NCBI GenBank assembly: GCA_016841605.1
Contig: JAENYV010000002.1
Span: 1 to 64,000 of the forward strand
DNA length: 64,000 nt
Origin: Dethiobacter alkaliphilus
Lineage (GTDB): Bacteria; Bacillota; Dethiobacteria; DTU022; UBA8154
Direction: 5' to 3'
Positions 43,340-51,550 of the stretch are shown piece after piece. The position numbers and the translations under genes are program-made. The first letter of the stretch is position 1. Each line of letters begins with the position of its first letter. Under the pieces are notes generated by a model. The model was not told the origin of the DNA. It ran no database searches and saw nothing but the letters and a program-made list of their open reading frames with translations.

Positions 43340-44587
43340 TTAATCCAATTCCCAGCTTTCCAGGTACTCTTTTTGCGCGGTACTAAGAGAGTCTATTTTT
43401 AATCCCAGACCTTTAAGTTTCAACTGAGCCACTTCCCTATTCAGCTCGGAGGGAAGCGGATGTACTTTATACTCAAGTTTTCCCCGCTTTTCCCAAAGAT
43501 ATTTTAAGGCCAGTATTTGAAGCCCAAAAGACATATCCATAATTTCGGCAGGATGCCCATCTGCAGCAGCAAGATTAACCAGGCGCCCTTCACTGAGTAA
43601 ATAAATTCTCCGTCCATCGGGAAAAACATAGGCATCAACGTTTTTTCGCACCCTCTTGGGAGTGCCTGTTAACTTAAGAAGGGCTGCTTTGTCTATTTCA
43701 ACATCAAAATGGCCGGCATTGGCAAGTATAGCCTGGTCTTTCATTATTTTAAAATGTTCTTCCCCAATAACCCGGCTGCAGCCTGTTACCGTAATAAAAA
43801 TATCTCCCTGATCCGCGATTTCCGGAAGAGGTGCTACCTGAAAACCGTCCATATGAGCCTCCAGGGCTTTAACAGGGTCAACTTCACAGACAAAAACCTG
43901 GGCCCCAAGTCCTTTAGCTCTCAGGGCAACCCCTTTACCACACCAGCCGTAACCCAGGATGATAACTCTTTTACCGGCAATAATCAGGTTCGTCGAACGC
44001 ATAATACCGTCCCAGGCAGATTGTCCGGTACCGTAGCGGTTATCAAAAAGAAATTTGCAAAGGGCATCATTCACCGCCATCATGGGAAAACCCAGTGCGC
44101 CTTGCTTTTCCATCGCTCTGAGCCTTATTAAACCTGTTGTTGTTTCTTCGGCTCCTCCGCTAACAAAAGGTATATGATTTTTAAAATCCCTGTGGAGAAG
44201 CGAAACTAAATCTCCGCCGTCATCAATAATTAATTGTGGTTTACTGCAGGCAGTTTTATAAATATGTTCATCATACTCTTCTTTTGAAGAATTATACCAG
44301 GCGTACACTTCGACACCTTCCCGGTCAAGGGCGGCTGCTATATCATCCTGCGTTGATAAAGGGTTGCTCCCGGTAACAACAACCCTGGCCCCCGCTTTTT
44401 TCAAGACCAGAGCCATATAAGCGGTTTTTGCTTCCAGGTGCAAACAAATTGCAATGTTTTGGTCTTGAAAAATTTTTTCTTTCTCAAGCGTATTTTCTAA
44501 CTCCCGGAGAACCGGCATATGTTCCCGAACCCACTGAATTTTTAGAAGTCCTTCCGGAGCAAGATTTTTGTCCCTGAGCATGGACAA
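43340..44587 (-). CDS. ahcY: S-adenosylhomocysteinase family, archaeal/Thermotoga-like type
   Basis: A 415-residue NAD-dependent hydrolase releasing homocysteine. GYGWCGKGVALRAKGLGA near residue 215 is the NAD site; NRYGTGQSAWDGI and NAGHFDVEI also match. The purine-contacting segment reads CLHLEAKTAYMAL, whereas classical enzymes have HMTVET, so the adenine-binding Glu is Lys. The C terminus stops without the KPDHYRY-like tail of classical forms. Both features occur in the archaeal-type group, which includes an S-inosylhomocysteine hydrolase. TTG 44587 is preferred, with GGGTGAT seven bases upstream. Confidence 0.9.
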   Translation of the reverse strand: MSMLRDKNLAPEGLLKIQWVREHMPVLRELENTLEKEKIFQDQNIAICLHLEAKTAYMALVLKKAGARVVVTGSNPLSTQDDIAAALDREGVEVYAWYNSSKEEYDEHIYKTACSKPQLIIDDGGDLVSLLHRDFKNHIPFVSGGAEETTTGLIRLRAMEKQGALGFPMMAVNDALCKFLFDNRYGTGQSAWDGIMRSTNLIIAGKRVIILGYGWCGKGVALRAKGLGAQVFVCEVDPVKALEAHMDGFQVAPLPEIADQGDIFITVTGCSRVIGEEHFKIMKDQAILANAGHFDVEIDKAALLKLTGTPKRVRKNVDAYVFPDGRRIYLLSEGRLVNLAAADGHPAEIMDMSFGLQILALKYLWEKRGKLEYKVHPLPSELNREVAQLKLKGLGLKIDSLSTAQKEYLESWELD

Positions 44588-44682
44588 ATGATATCACCCT
44601 TTCCCTAATTTCCCTGATAATTGCTGCGCTTGATTAATTCGAGAAACTTCCAATCGATTCCTGCTTTTTAATTAACCACACT

Positions 44683-44725
44683 GAGTAAAAAGGAAGAAAG
44701 GCCCTTTTAAAGGCCTTTCTTCCTT
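44683..44725 (-). terminator. intrinsic terminator after the carbohydrate-binding gene
   Basis: A 14-bp stem AAGGAAGAAAGGCC/GGCCTTTCTTCCTT with a T-run on the minus strand separates the small binding protein from ahcY. Confidence 0.92.
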
Positions 44726-44745
44726 TAACATCCTTGCCGTAGCTG

Positions 44746-45030
44746 CTATCTAATCGAACAACTCCAGTTTGAACCATTATTATTATCCCAGTGATTAGCG
44801 CTGTCTTTAAAACAAAAATTAACCATTTTTCGACCTTCAGCGCTGACTTTACAATGAAAACTGTTACCTTGTTTCTGCATTTCCCTGGTGGAAATATTCT
44901 GCCAGTTATCATAACCATAATGAAACCAGATAGAATCTGCTCCATTTTGGGCTAAAAGCCCCCTGTATGTAATAGAGACTTCGTCACCCCTTCTGGGAGA
45001 TTCCGGATAGAGATCGACAATATCATGCAA
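44746..45030 (-). CDS. single-domain carbohydrate-binding protein (CBM25/53-like)
   Basis: A 94-residue, leaderless beta-sandwich domain. YPESPRRGDEVSITYRGLL, then SIWFHYGYDNWQN, EGRKMVNFCFKD and HWDNNNGSNWSCSI form the pattern of starch-binding CBM25/53 modules, with Trp residues suited to sugar stacking. There is no signal peptide and no enzyme attached, so it should be cytoplasmic, perhaps binding a storage glucan. TTG 45030 has GGGGGTGAT just upstream; a GTG at 45039 falls in that ribosome site. It forms its own transcription unit. Confidence 0.75.
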   Translation of the reverse strand: MHDIVDLYPESPRRGDEVSITYRGLLAQNGADSIWFHYGYDNWQNISTREMQKQGNSFHCKVSAEGRKMVNFCFKDSANHWDNNNGSNWSCSIR

Positions 45031-45145
45031 AAAAATCACCCCCTAAAAAAATTTTGAGTAGTTTCGTTATAGATAGTATAACTCCGGAGCAGGAAAAAAT
45101 ATTTGCGGTAATTATTCCCTCTTTAGAAGAGTATTACATAGGATA

Positions 45146-45184
45146 AAGAAAAGCGAGAAGCTTGAAAATTTCAAGCTTCTCGCT
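45146..45184 (-). terminator. terminator of the tRNA operon
   Basis: A 16-bp palindrome AGCGAGAAGCTTGAAA/TTTCAAGCTTCTCGCT with a T-rich run on the minus strand follows tRNA-Leu. Confidence 0.93.
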
Positions 45185-45188
45185 AACG

Positions 45189-45274
45189 TGGTGCGAGAGA
45201 AGGGATTTGAACCCCCACGAGATTGCTCTCACTAGGTCCTGAACCTAGCGCGTCTGCCATTCCGCCACTCTCGC
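45189..45274 (-). tRNA. tRNA-Leu (CAG anticodon)
   Basis: A class II tRNA with acceptor GCGAGAG, anticodon loop TTCAGGA, a long variable arm and encoded CCA. Confidence 0.97.
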
Positions 45275-45277
45275 TTA

Positions 45278-45353
45278 TGGTGAGCCATCCAGGACTCGAA
45301 CCTGGGACACCCTGATTAAAAGTCAGGTGCTCTGCCAACTGAGCTAATGGCCC
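45278..45353 (-). tRNA. tRNA-Lys (TTT anticodon)
   Basis: A full cloverleaf with anticodon loop CTTTTAA, T-loop GGTTCGAGTCC and encoded CCA. Confidence 0.97.
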
Positions 45354-45388
45354 AAAAATTTAGGAGCTATGCTCCTTTTTAGGAAAAA

Positions 45389-45475
45389 TGGTGGAGAGGA
45401 CTGGATTTGAACCAGTGAAGGCGAAGCCAACAGATTTACAGTCTGCCCCCTTTAGCCGGACTTGGGTACCTCTCC
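45389..45475 (-). tRNA. tRNA-Tyr (GTA anticodon)
   Basis: A class II tRNA with anticodon loop CTGTAAA, a long variable arm and encoded CCA. A small hairpin (GGAGC/GCTCC) lies between it and tRNA-Lys. Confidence 0.97.
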
Positions 45476-45484
45476 ATGAATTTT

Positions 45485-45561
45485 TGGAGCCGACGGTGGG
45501 ACTCGAACCCGCAGCCTGCTGATTACAAATCAGCCGCTCTAGCCGTTTGAGCTACGCCGGC
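45485..45561 (-). tRNA. tRNA-Thr (TGT anticodon)
   Basis: A cloverleaf with acceptor GCCGGCG, anticodon loop TTTGTAA, T-loop GGTTCGAGTCC and encoded CCA. It is the first tRNA of the four-gene operon. Confidence 0.97.
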
Positions 45562-45581
45562 AGCACCTCAGTGCAATACTT

Positions 45582-45610
45582 AGTATACCCTATTTTTAAC
45601 GTATCGTCAA
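45582..45610 (-). promoter_or_regulatory. promoter of the tRNA operon
   Basis: TTGACG (complement of 45605-45610) and TATACT (45582-45587) are separated by exactly 17 bases, about 20 bases before tRNA-Thr. Confidence 0.85.
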
Positions 45611-45709
45611 CACTTAACCGGTGAAAAATTTACCGTTAGAAATAGGCGTATAAATTAAAAAACAATGAGTATAACAGAAATGAAATAACTGTGGCAAGGA
45701 GGTACACAG

Positions 45710-46666
45710 ATGTTTTTCCCGAATAACAGTATTGAATCGATCTTTGATACTTTGCACGAAATCGAAATGAATCTGCAGAAAAAACCTGCTAACCATGAAA
45801 GAGAAACACTGATTAATAATTTACTAAACCTTCGCATTCTCATGGATCAGTATGTCAAGCACTGGTTAACTTTTGAGGAAAAAGTAAATAAGCTGCAAAA
45901 ACAATTTAATTTTACTCTTCCGGACGTTCTACCCGAAGGTTTTTTACAGGGTATTGAACTGGAACCCGAAAGAGATCTAGATGAGCCAACCATCGAAGAA
46001 AATAAGGCTCCCGAAGAGTATTCTTTTTTAAAGCTGGAAAGTGAACAGGGAATTAACTCATTTCGCAAAGGCTTGGGTTTTTGGGATCTGGCCATGCTTG
46101 AAGAAGCAATACAAGAATTTGAAAAAGTTGTCGAATTTGAACCGAACTTTATTTTTGGACATTTTTGTCTTGGGCTTGCTTATAGCCAAAAAGGTTTCAA
46201 CAATAAAGCTTTAAGCAAGCTAAGGCTTGTTAAAGCTTTAAGCAGGGACTCCCAGCTTAATGCTTTTGTCTTTAACTCTATGGGAAATATCTATGCAAGT
46301 GAAAAACGATATGACGAAGCGCTCAGCGAATTTTGCAAAGCGATTGAAGAAGATCCCGGTTTTTACAATGGATATTTTAATGCAGGAGCAATCTGCTTTA
46401 ACCAGCATCGTTATAACGAAGCTATCGAGTATTTCGAAAAAGCCAAAGAAGCACTCTCTACCGACTGGGAAGTAAATTACTGCCTGGGAAGAGCTTATAC
46501 ACTTGCAGGCAATCCACGCAAAGGATTGCAAAATCTAAAAAAAGCACTTTCTTTAAACCCATCGGAATCAAAAATAATATTTGAACTGGGAGTTCTCTAT
46601 GATCTTATCGGTGATAAGAGAAATGCTTCTTTTTGTTACAATCGTCTTATCAATAAATTAAATTAA
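45710..46666 (+). CDS. TPR-repeat protein
   Basis: A 318-residue cytoplasmic protein. The first 125 residues are charged and helical. From about residue 130 at least five tetratricopeptide repeats follow (for example AIQEFEKVVEFEPN, ALSEFCKAIEEDPG, AIEYFEKAKEAL, NLKKALSLNPSE). TPR repeats form a scaffold for binding proteins. No enzyme domain is present and the partner is unknown. AAGGAGG precedes ATG 45710 by seven bases. It diverges from the tRNA operon. Confidence 0.88.
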   Translation: MFFPNNSIESIFDTLHEIEMNLQKKPANHERETLINNLLNLRILMDQYVKHWLTFEEKVNKLQKQFNFTLPDVLPEGFLQGIELEPERDLDEPTIEENKAPEEYSFLKLESEQGINSFRKGLGFWDLAMLEEAIQEFEKVVEFEPNFIFGHFCLGLAYSQKGFNNKALSKLRLVKALSRDSQLNAFVFNSMGNIYASEKRYDEALSEFCKAIEEDPGFYNGYFNAGAICFNQHRYNEAIEYFEKAKEALSTDWEVNYCLGRAYTLAGNPRKGLQNLKKALSLNPSESKIIFELGVLYDLIGDKRNASFCYNRLINKLN

Positions 46667-46686
46667 GCTATACCAACCAAAAAATA

Positions 46687-46721
46687 AGAGAACCTGGTAT
46701 AAAGAGTCCAGGTTCTCTTTA
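46687..46721 (+). terminator. intrinsic terminator after the TPR gene
   Basis: An 11-bp stem AGAGAACCTGG/CCAGGTTCTCT with a short T-run. It lies between two converging genes and could also stop oadB transcription on the other strand. Confidence 0.85.
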
Positions 46722-46738
46722 ATCCTTCAGCAAAATTT

Positions 46739-47866
46739 TTAAAGCATGGCAAGAAAGACTCCGGCAGCAACGGCCGATCCGATTACTCCGGCAACATTGG
46801 GGCCCATGGCATGCATTAAGAGATAATTATTCGGATTATACTGCTTTCCGACCATTTGAGAAACCCTGGCAGCCATCGGGACAGCGGAAACACCGGCAGA
46901 ACCGATCAGAGGGTTAATTTTACCCCCTGAAAATTTGCACATTATTTTACCCATTATAACTCCCGCTGCCGTTCCTACTGCAAAAGCAATTAATCCAAGA
47001 ACAATAATGCTAATGGTCTCTGTAGTTAAGAAATGCTCCGCACTGGCTTTCGCCCCCACGGTAAGTCCCAAAAAGATGACAACAATGTTGTTCAGTTCGT
47101 TCTGGGCTCCCTTGCTCAATCGTTCAGTTACTCCGCACTCCCTTAAAAGGTTGCCGAACATGAGCATCCCCAGAAGAGGAACGGCTGCCGGCAAGAGAAG
47201 ACCGGTTAAAATAATGACAACAATAGGAAATACGATACGCTCTGTTTTGGAGACCGGCCTCAACTGTTGCATAACGATTTGTCTTTCCTCTTTTGTCGTC
47301 AGGGCCTTCATAATAGGAGGTTGAATGATGGGCACAAGGGCCATATAAGAATAAGCAGCAACAGCGATAGGACCAAGGAGATGGCTGGCCAGTTGGGAAG
47401 TAACGAAGATAGCCGTAGGACCGTCTGCTCCGCCGATAATGCCGATTGACCCTGCTTCTAGTGGCGTAAAACCAAGCAGCAAAGCCCCGATAAAAGTAAA
47501 GAAGATACCAAACTGAGCTGCCGCTCCCAATAACAATGTCATGGGGTTGGCAATTAGAGGACCAAAATCCGTGAAAGCTCCTACCCCGAGAAAAATTAAC
47601 GGTGGGTAAATTCCCAGTTCAATACCCTGGTACAGATAGTAAAACAAGCCTCCATTGCCGTCTGCAGTGGGGTGATCCATAATCCCGCCCAGAGGCAAAT
47701 TTACAAGCAGCATACCAAAACTTATCGGCACCAGCAAAAGGGGTTCATATTTCTTGACTATCCCCAGATAAAGGAGGATAAGTGCAATGACAATCATGAT
47801 CGCTTGTGGACCGGTTAAATTTGCAAAGCCCGTAGAGTTGGCATATTCCAACAACTTGATTAACAT
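46739..47866 (-). CDS. oadB: Na+-transporting decarboxylase beta subunit
   Basis: A 375-residue membrane protein of the OadB/GcdB/MmdB family, which couples decarboxylation of carboxybiotin to export of Na+. [17 protein letters not shown] near residue 95 and [19 protein letters not shown] near 137 carry the Na+ and proton-related Asp residues, and roughly nine membrane helices are predicted. It lies directly after the biotin carrier. Substrate (oxaloacetate, methylmalonyl-CoA or glutaconyl-CoA) depends on the carboxyltransferase, which is not in the window. Confidence 0.94.
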   Translation of the reverse strand: MLIKLLEYANSTGFANLTGPQAIMIVIALILLYLGIVKKYEPLLLVPISFGMLLVNLPLGGIMDHPTADGNGGLFYYLYQGIELGIYPPLIFLGVGAFTDFGPLIANPMTLLLGAAAQFGIFFTFIGALLLGFTPLEAGSIGIIGGADGPTAIFVTSQLASHLLGPIAVAAYSYMALVPIIQPPIMKALTTKEERQIVMQQLRPVSKTERIVFPIVVIILTGLLLPAAVPLLGMLMFGNLLRECGVTERLSKGAQNELNNIVVIFLGLTVGAKASAEHFLTTETISIIVLGLIAFAVGTAAGVIMGKIMCKFSGGKINPLIGSAGVSAVPMAARVSQMVGKQYNPNNYLLMHAMGPNVAGVIGSAVAAGVFLAML

Positions 47867-47883
47867 TTTTACCCCTCCATGCC

Positions 47884-48306
47884 TTATTCAATAACTATCA
47901 TTGTATCTCCTGTATTTACCGTTGCACCGACTGATACGTTAATTGACTTGATTACCCCCGCAGCAGGAGAAGTAACCTCGTTCTCCATCTTCATCGCTTC
48001 CAAAATCAGTAAAACGTCTCCTTCGCTGACACTATCTCCTACACTGACTTTTACATCAAGGACTGAACCAGGCATAGGAGCGTCTACGGAAACACCGGCA
48101 CCGCTTCCGCCGACGGGAGCCTGCGGAGTTGACGCAGTGGGAGCAGCAGGTTGCGGTGCAGCTTTTTTCTCTGACGGAGCAGCTTTCGGAGCAGCAGGAG
48201 CCGAAGAAACCTGCTGGGGCGGGGAGACTGATCCTGCTGTATCTTTCACTTCTTCCACAACAACTTCATAAGGCTGTCCATTAACCAAAACTTTATACTT
48301 TTTCAT
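47884..48306 (-). CDS. biotin carboxyl carrier subunit of the Na+-pump decarboxylase
   Basis: A 140-residue protein. A short N-terminal strand domain ([19 protein letters not shown]) is followed by an Ala/Pro-rich linker (residues 30-70) and the biotinyl domain, with the biotin Lys in EAMKMENEV near residue 105. The flexible linker lets biotin swing from the carboxyltransferase to the beta subunit. The start overlaps the gamma-subunit stop (ATGA). Confidence 0.94.
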   Translation of the reverse strand: MKKYKVLVNGQPYEVVVEEVKDTAGSVSPPQQVSSAPAAPKAAPSEKKAAPQPAAPTASTPQAPVGGSGAGVSVDAPMPGSVLDVKVSVGDSVSEGDVLLILEAMKMENEVTSPAAGVIKSINVSVGATVNTGDTMIVIE

Positions 48307-48722
48307 CTACTCTTCCCCCTTTTACTTAATACAAAGTCCTGCCTGAGTTGCAATAACCTGCTTCTTCCGATCTGTGCCCAGTTATTTTGTATTTCACCGG
48401 TTCCGGTTACCCTGGTAATAGCAAAACGCCGGCCTACCCCCTCTTCCATAGTAAATAAAAGAGCACCCATAGCTGCGGCAACAATTTCCGGTTTTTCCCC
48501 CGGTAGGGACAAGGCAGGAGCAAGTTCCTGCTTTGCACGGACAAGGTCACTTTTAACCGGTACACCTTTTCCGGCTTGTCCTCCCTTCCCGTGCTTTCCA
48601 TCCACCCCGGCAAATATTTTGTTGAAAAGCATTAGTATCAGTGCCAGGGCAAAAAGCGCAATAAAAACAATAAAAAAACCGATACCCATCATTTCCAGTC
48701 CAAACATGAAAGCTTCCTTCAT
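48303..48722 (-). CDS. OadG-like gamma/delta subunit of the Na+-pump decarboxylase
   Basis: A 139-residue protein. One membrane helix (about residues 10-33: MGIGFFIVFIALFALALILM) is followed by a Gly/Lys-rich loop and a soluble end (EIVAAAMGALLFTMEEGVGRR), matching the OadG/MmdD family that helps assemble the complex at the membrane. GGAGG precedes ATG 48722. It starts 44 bases after korC ends. Confidence 0.85.
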   Translation of the reverse strand: MKEAFMFGLEMMGIGFFIVFIALFALALILMLFNKIFAGVDGKHGKGGQAGKGVPVKSDLVRAKQELAPALSLPGEKPEIVAAAMGALLFTMEEGVGRRFAITRVTGTGEIQNNWAQIGRSRLLQLRQDFVLSKRGKSR

Positions 48723-48766
48723 TACCTGACCTCCCTACTTTGTTTATGTAGTATCTACTAGGGCTA

Positions 48767-49333
48767 TTATACCGTTTCCACCCCCCCTTGCGCAATACGT
48801 TCCATCCCCAACTCCCAACCATTTTGAAAGGCTTTTATATTTAACTCCAAATGATGAGGGATCCTGATTCTGAGCGCTTCTTCCAGAGAAGCAGCAGGCA
48901 ACAGTCGACCCAGAGAAGTTAAAACGCCTAGAGCAACAATATTGGCAACAATTTCACTACCGAGTTTATCTCGAGCTGTGCGCATCATAGGAAAAGCATT
49001 CACTTTCGTCCGGTAGTGCGCAGGATCTATTTCTTCATCCACAACAATAATACCGTTTTTCTTAACATTGGAGGAATATTTTAAATACGCTTCTTGGGAA
49101 AGAGCGAGAAAAATATCCGCTTCTTCTACCATTAAAAAGTCTATCGGTTTGTCGCTGATAATCACTTCTGCCCGGCTTGCTCCACCCCGGGCTTCAGGGC
49201 CATAGCTCTGTGTCTGCACAACAAATTTGCTTTCCAGGTTTGCCGCTTCGGCAAGAATTAGAGCACATAAAATTAAACCCTGTCCCCCGGTTCCGCTCAG
49301 TCTTATCTCCCGTTTTTCATTCGTTTTCTTCAT
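48767..49333 (-). CDS. korC: 2-oxoacid:ferredoxin oxidoreductase gamma subunit
   Basis: A 188-residue gamma subunit of the 2-oxoglutarate/2-oxoacid synthase family. RLSGTGGQGLILCALILAEAA opens it, then TQSYGPEARGGASRAEVIIS, both CoA-domain motifs. Its ATG overlaps the korB stop. Confidence 0.92.
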   Translation of the reverse strand: MKKTNEKREIRLSGTGGQGLILCALILAEAANLESKFVVQTQSYGPEARGGASRAEVIISDKPIDFLMVEEADIFLALSQEAYLKYSSNVKKNGIIVVDEEIDPAHYRTKVNAFPMMRTARDKLGSEIVANIVALGVLTSLGRLLPAASLEEALRIRIPHHLELNIKAFQNGWELGMERIAQGGVETV

Positions 49334-50157
49334 GATTTCATTCTCTGTGCTTCTTCAATTATCCCGGCGTATTCTTCCGTATATTCCGGACGGAAAGAAG
49401 AAGCAAGCACACCTAATAAGATTTTCCCTTTCAAAGCACTGGGAGATCTTTTCGCTGCGGCCTTGATACTGATCGTGTTCTCTTTTTGCCATTTCAACAT
49501 CTCCACAGCATCTCCCTTCTTATTGAGACGTCCGTAATAAACGGGGCACTGAGAAATTACTTCCAGCAAAGAAAATCCCTTGTTTTCCAGGGCACCAATA
49601 ATCAAATCCTCCAGAAAAACGGGCTGGTACGTGGCTCCTCTGGCCACATATGTCGCGCCCGCGGCCTCTGCCACTTTGCAGATCTCGAGTTTGGGCTCAA
49701 CATTCCCGTATGGGGCAGTCGAAGCAATTTCTCCTTTCCCGGTAAGGGGAGAGTACTGCCCACCCGTCATACCGTAAATGGAATTGTTGATCACAATGGT
49801 GGTAATATTGACGTTCCGGCGGCAGGCATGTAAAAAATGGTTCCCTCCGATGGCCGTGGCATCACCGTCACCGGTAATAACAATAACTTCAAGGGACGGG
49901 TTAGCCAGCTTTATGCCGGTGGCAAAGGCCAATGGCCGGCCATGGGTCGTATGAAGGGTGTTAAAATCGAGATAACCGGTAATTCTTGAAGAACAGCCTA
50001 TTCCACTGACAACAACAGTTTTATCGGGATTTAACTTGATAGTATCCACAGCCCTTAAAAAAGCGCTCATGACCATCCCGTTGCCGCAGCCGGGACACCA
50101 GATATGGGGCATTTTATCCATCCGAAGATATTTTGTCACATTAAAAGACTTGGGCAT
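49330..50157 (-). CDS. korB: 2-oxoacid:ferredoxin oxidoreductase beta subunit
   Basis: A 275-residue TPP-binding beta subunit. PHIWCPGCGNGMVMSAFLRA near residue 18 carries the CPGCG motif, and GDGDATAIGGNHFLHACRRN near 95 the TPP/Mg motif. NNSIYGMTGGQYSPLT follows. ATG 50157 has GGGGTGA eight bases upstream and overlaps the korA end by 17 bases. The substrate is probably 2-oxoglutarate, by family likeness, but branched or aryl 2-oxoacids are possible. Confidence 0.93.
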   Translation of the reverse strand: MPKSFNVTKYLRMDKMPHIWCPGCGNGMVMSAFLRAVDTIKLNPDKTVVVSGIGCSSRITGYLDFNTLHTTHGRPLAFATGIKLANPSLEVIVITGDGDATAIGGNHFLHACRRNVNITTIVINNSIYGMTGGQYSPLTGKGEIASTAPYGNVEPKLEICKVAEAAGATYVARGATYQPVFLEDLIIGALENKGFSLLEVISQCPVYYGRLNKKGDAVEMLKWQKENTISIKAAAKRSPSALKGKILLGVLASSFRPEYTEEYAGIIEEAQRMKS

Positions 50158-51289
50158 ATTTTTCTTCACCCCTGAGGTAGGCAAGGATTTTCCTCGGGTG
50201 TATAAGCATACCGTCCACCTGGGGAATAGGTATAACAGGAACAGTATTTCCAATTGCCTTACGAACCTCTCCGGCATATTGCCCCAGGTTCATTTCCGGC
50301 ACAAAAACCGTTTTCTTCTGCGAGGTTTTCTTATATATAAAGTCCGCATCAAAAGGCCAGAGTGTCTGCATCTGAAGCAACCCGGCCTTGACTCCCTCAT
50401 TTCTGGCCAACTTCACCGCTTCGGCAGCCGAACGTGCTACAGCCCCATAAGCAATAATCAAATACTCTGCATCTTCTGTTAATAGTTCCCTAAAAAGAAG
50501 GATCTCTTCAAGGTGTGCTTTAATCTTCCCATTCAGCCTCCGCAAAAGCTTTTCGATGGCCGTATTGTTACCCGTACAGGGAAAACCGGTCTCATCATGA
50601 ACAAGACCCGTCACATGATATCTATACCCCTCTCCAAAAGGAATCATTGGCGGGGCCTCATTTTCTTCCGCTGCATAGGGAAGGTACTTCTCCGGTGAAA
50701 CCCTGGGAAGCTGCCTGTTAACAATTCTTATTTCCCGGTATTTTTCCAGGTCAACGCTCTCCCGCAAATGACCAATTGTTTCATCGAGCAGTAAAATGAC
50801 AGGTGTTCTCAACTTTTCTGAAAAATTGAAAGCCGTTACGATTAAATAATAGGCTTCCTCCACAGAAGCAGGGCTAAGAACAATAATCGTATGCTCCCCA
50901 TGGGTTCCCCATCTTGTCTGCAGCACATCTCCCTGGGCAGGCAACGTTGGAGCACCCGTGCTTGGCCCTAACCGCTGCACATTGACAATTACACAGGGAA
51001 TCTCCGTCATAAGGGCAAACCCGATATTCTCCTGTTTCAAACTAAATCCGGGACCACTGGTTGCCGTTAATGTTTTCGCTCCTGTCAATGACGCCCCGAT
51101 AACTGCTGCCATAGAAGCAATCTCGTCTTCCATCTGAATAAATTTCCCGCCTTTTTGCGGAAGCTTCCTGGCCATAATTTCAGCAATTTCCGTTGAAGGG
51201 GTAATGGGATAACCGGCAAAAAAATTAACTCCTGCACGAAGAGCTCCTTGGGCACAGGCTTCATTTCCCTGCATGAGCCTTCTACTCAT
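50141..51289 (-). CDS. korA: 2-oxoacid:ferredoxin oxidoreductase alpha subunit
   Basis: A 382-residue alpha subunit: MQGNEACAQGALRAGVNFFA, GYPITPSTEIAEIMA, MEDEIASMAAVIGASLTGA and TSGPGFSLKQENIG. ATG 51289 has GGAGGGG seven bases upstream and overlaps the ferredoxin gene's end by eight bases. The longer open frame upstream runs back over that gene and is not used. Confidence 0.93.
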   Translation of the reverse strand: MSRRLMQGNEACAQGALRAGVNFFAGYPITPSTEIAEIMARKLPQKGGKFIQMEDEIASMAAVIGASLTGAKTLTATSGPGFSLKQENIGFALMTEIPCVIVNVQRLGPSTGAPTLPAQGDVLQTRWGTHGEHTIIVLSPASVEEAYYLIVTAFNFSEKLRTPVILLLDETIGHLRESVDLEKYREIRIVNRQLPRVSPEKYLPYAAEENEAPPMIPFGEGYRYHVTGLVHDETGFPCTGNNTAIEKLLRRLNGKIKAHLEEILLFRELLTEDAEYLIIAYGAVARSAAEAVKLARNEGVKAGLLQMQTLWPFDADFIYKKTSQKKTVFVPEMNLGQYAGEVRKAIGNTVPVIPIPQVDGMLIHPRKILAYLRGEEKYAQVF

Positions 51290-51503
51290 CCTCTTTCCCC
51301 TCCAGCAAAATGGCAAAATCAGGACAGCGCAACTGACAAAGTCCGCACCGTACACAATCTTCTGGGCGGACCGCGGACGCGACGCCACCCACAATTTCAA
51401 AAACATTTTTCGGACAATACTCTACACAGATCCTGCAGCCTTTACACCAGGCTTCATTTACTTTCACCGGCTGTGATAAGTTTGCCTTATTTTTATTCGA
51501 CAT
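51282..51503 (-). CDS. korD: ferredoxin-type delta subunit of the 2-oxoacid oxidoreductase
   Basis: A 73-residue protein with two [4Fe-4S] motifs, CKGCRICVEYCP and CVRCGLCQLRCP. It passes electrons from the TPP site to ferredoxin. ATG 51503 has only a weak ribosome site. It is the first gene of korDABC and the decarboxylase subunits. Confidence 0.92.
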   Translation of the reverse strand: MSNKNKANLSQPVKVNEAWCKGCRICVEYCPKNVFEIVGGVASAVRPEDCVRCGLCQLRCPDFAILLEGKEDE

Positions 51504-51550
51504 AAAAATGTATTCTTGATTAATGAATAAAATCCTTTTTTTTAAATAAA

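Noticed and set aside
44634-44945. Minus-strand open frame overlapping the carbohydrate-binding gene
   Set aside because: It crosses the strong terminator at 44683-44725 and shows no recognisable domain, so it is a shadow frame.
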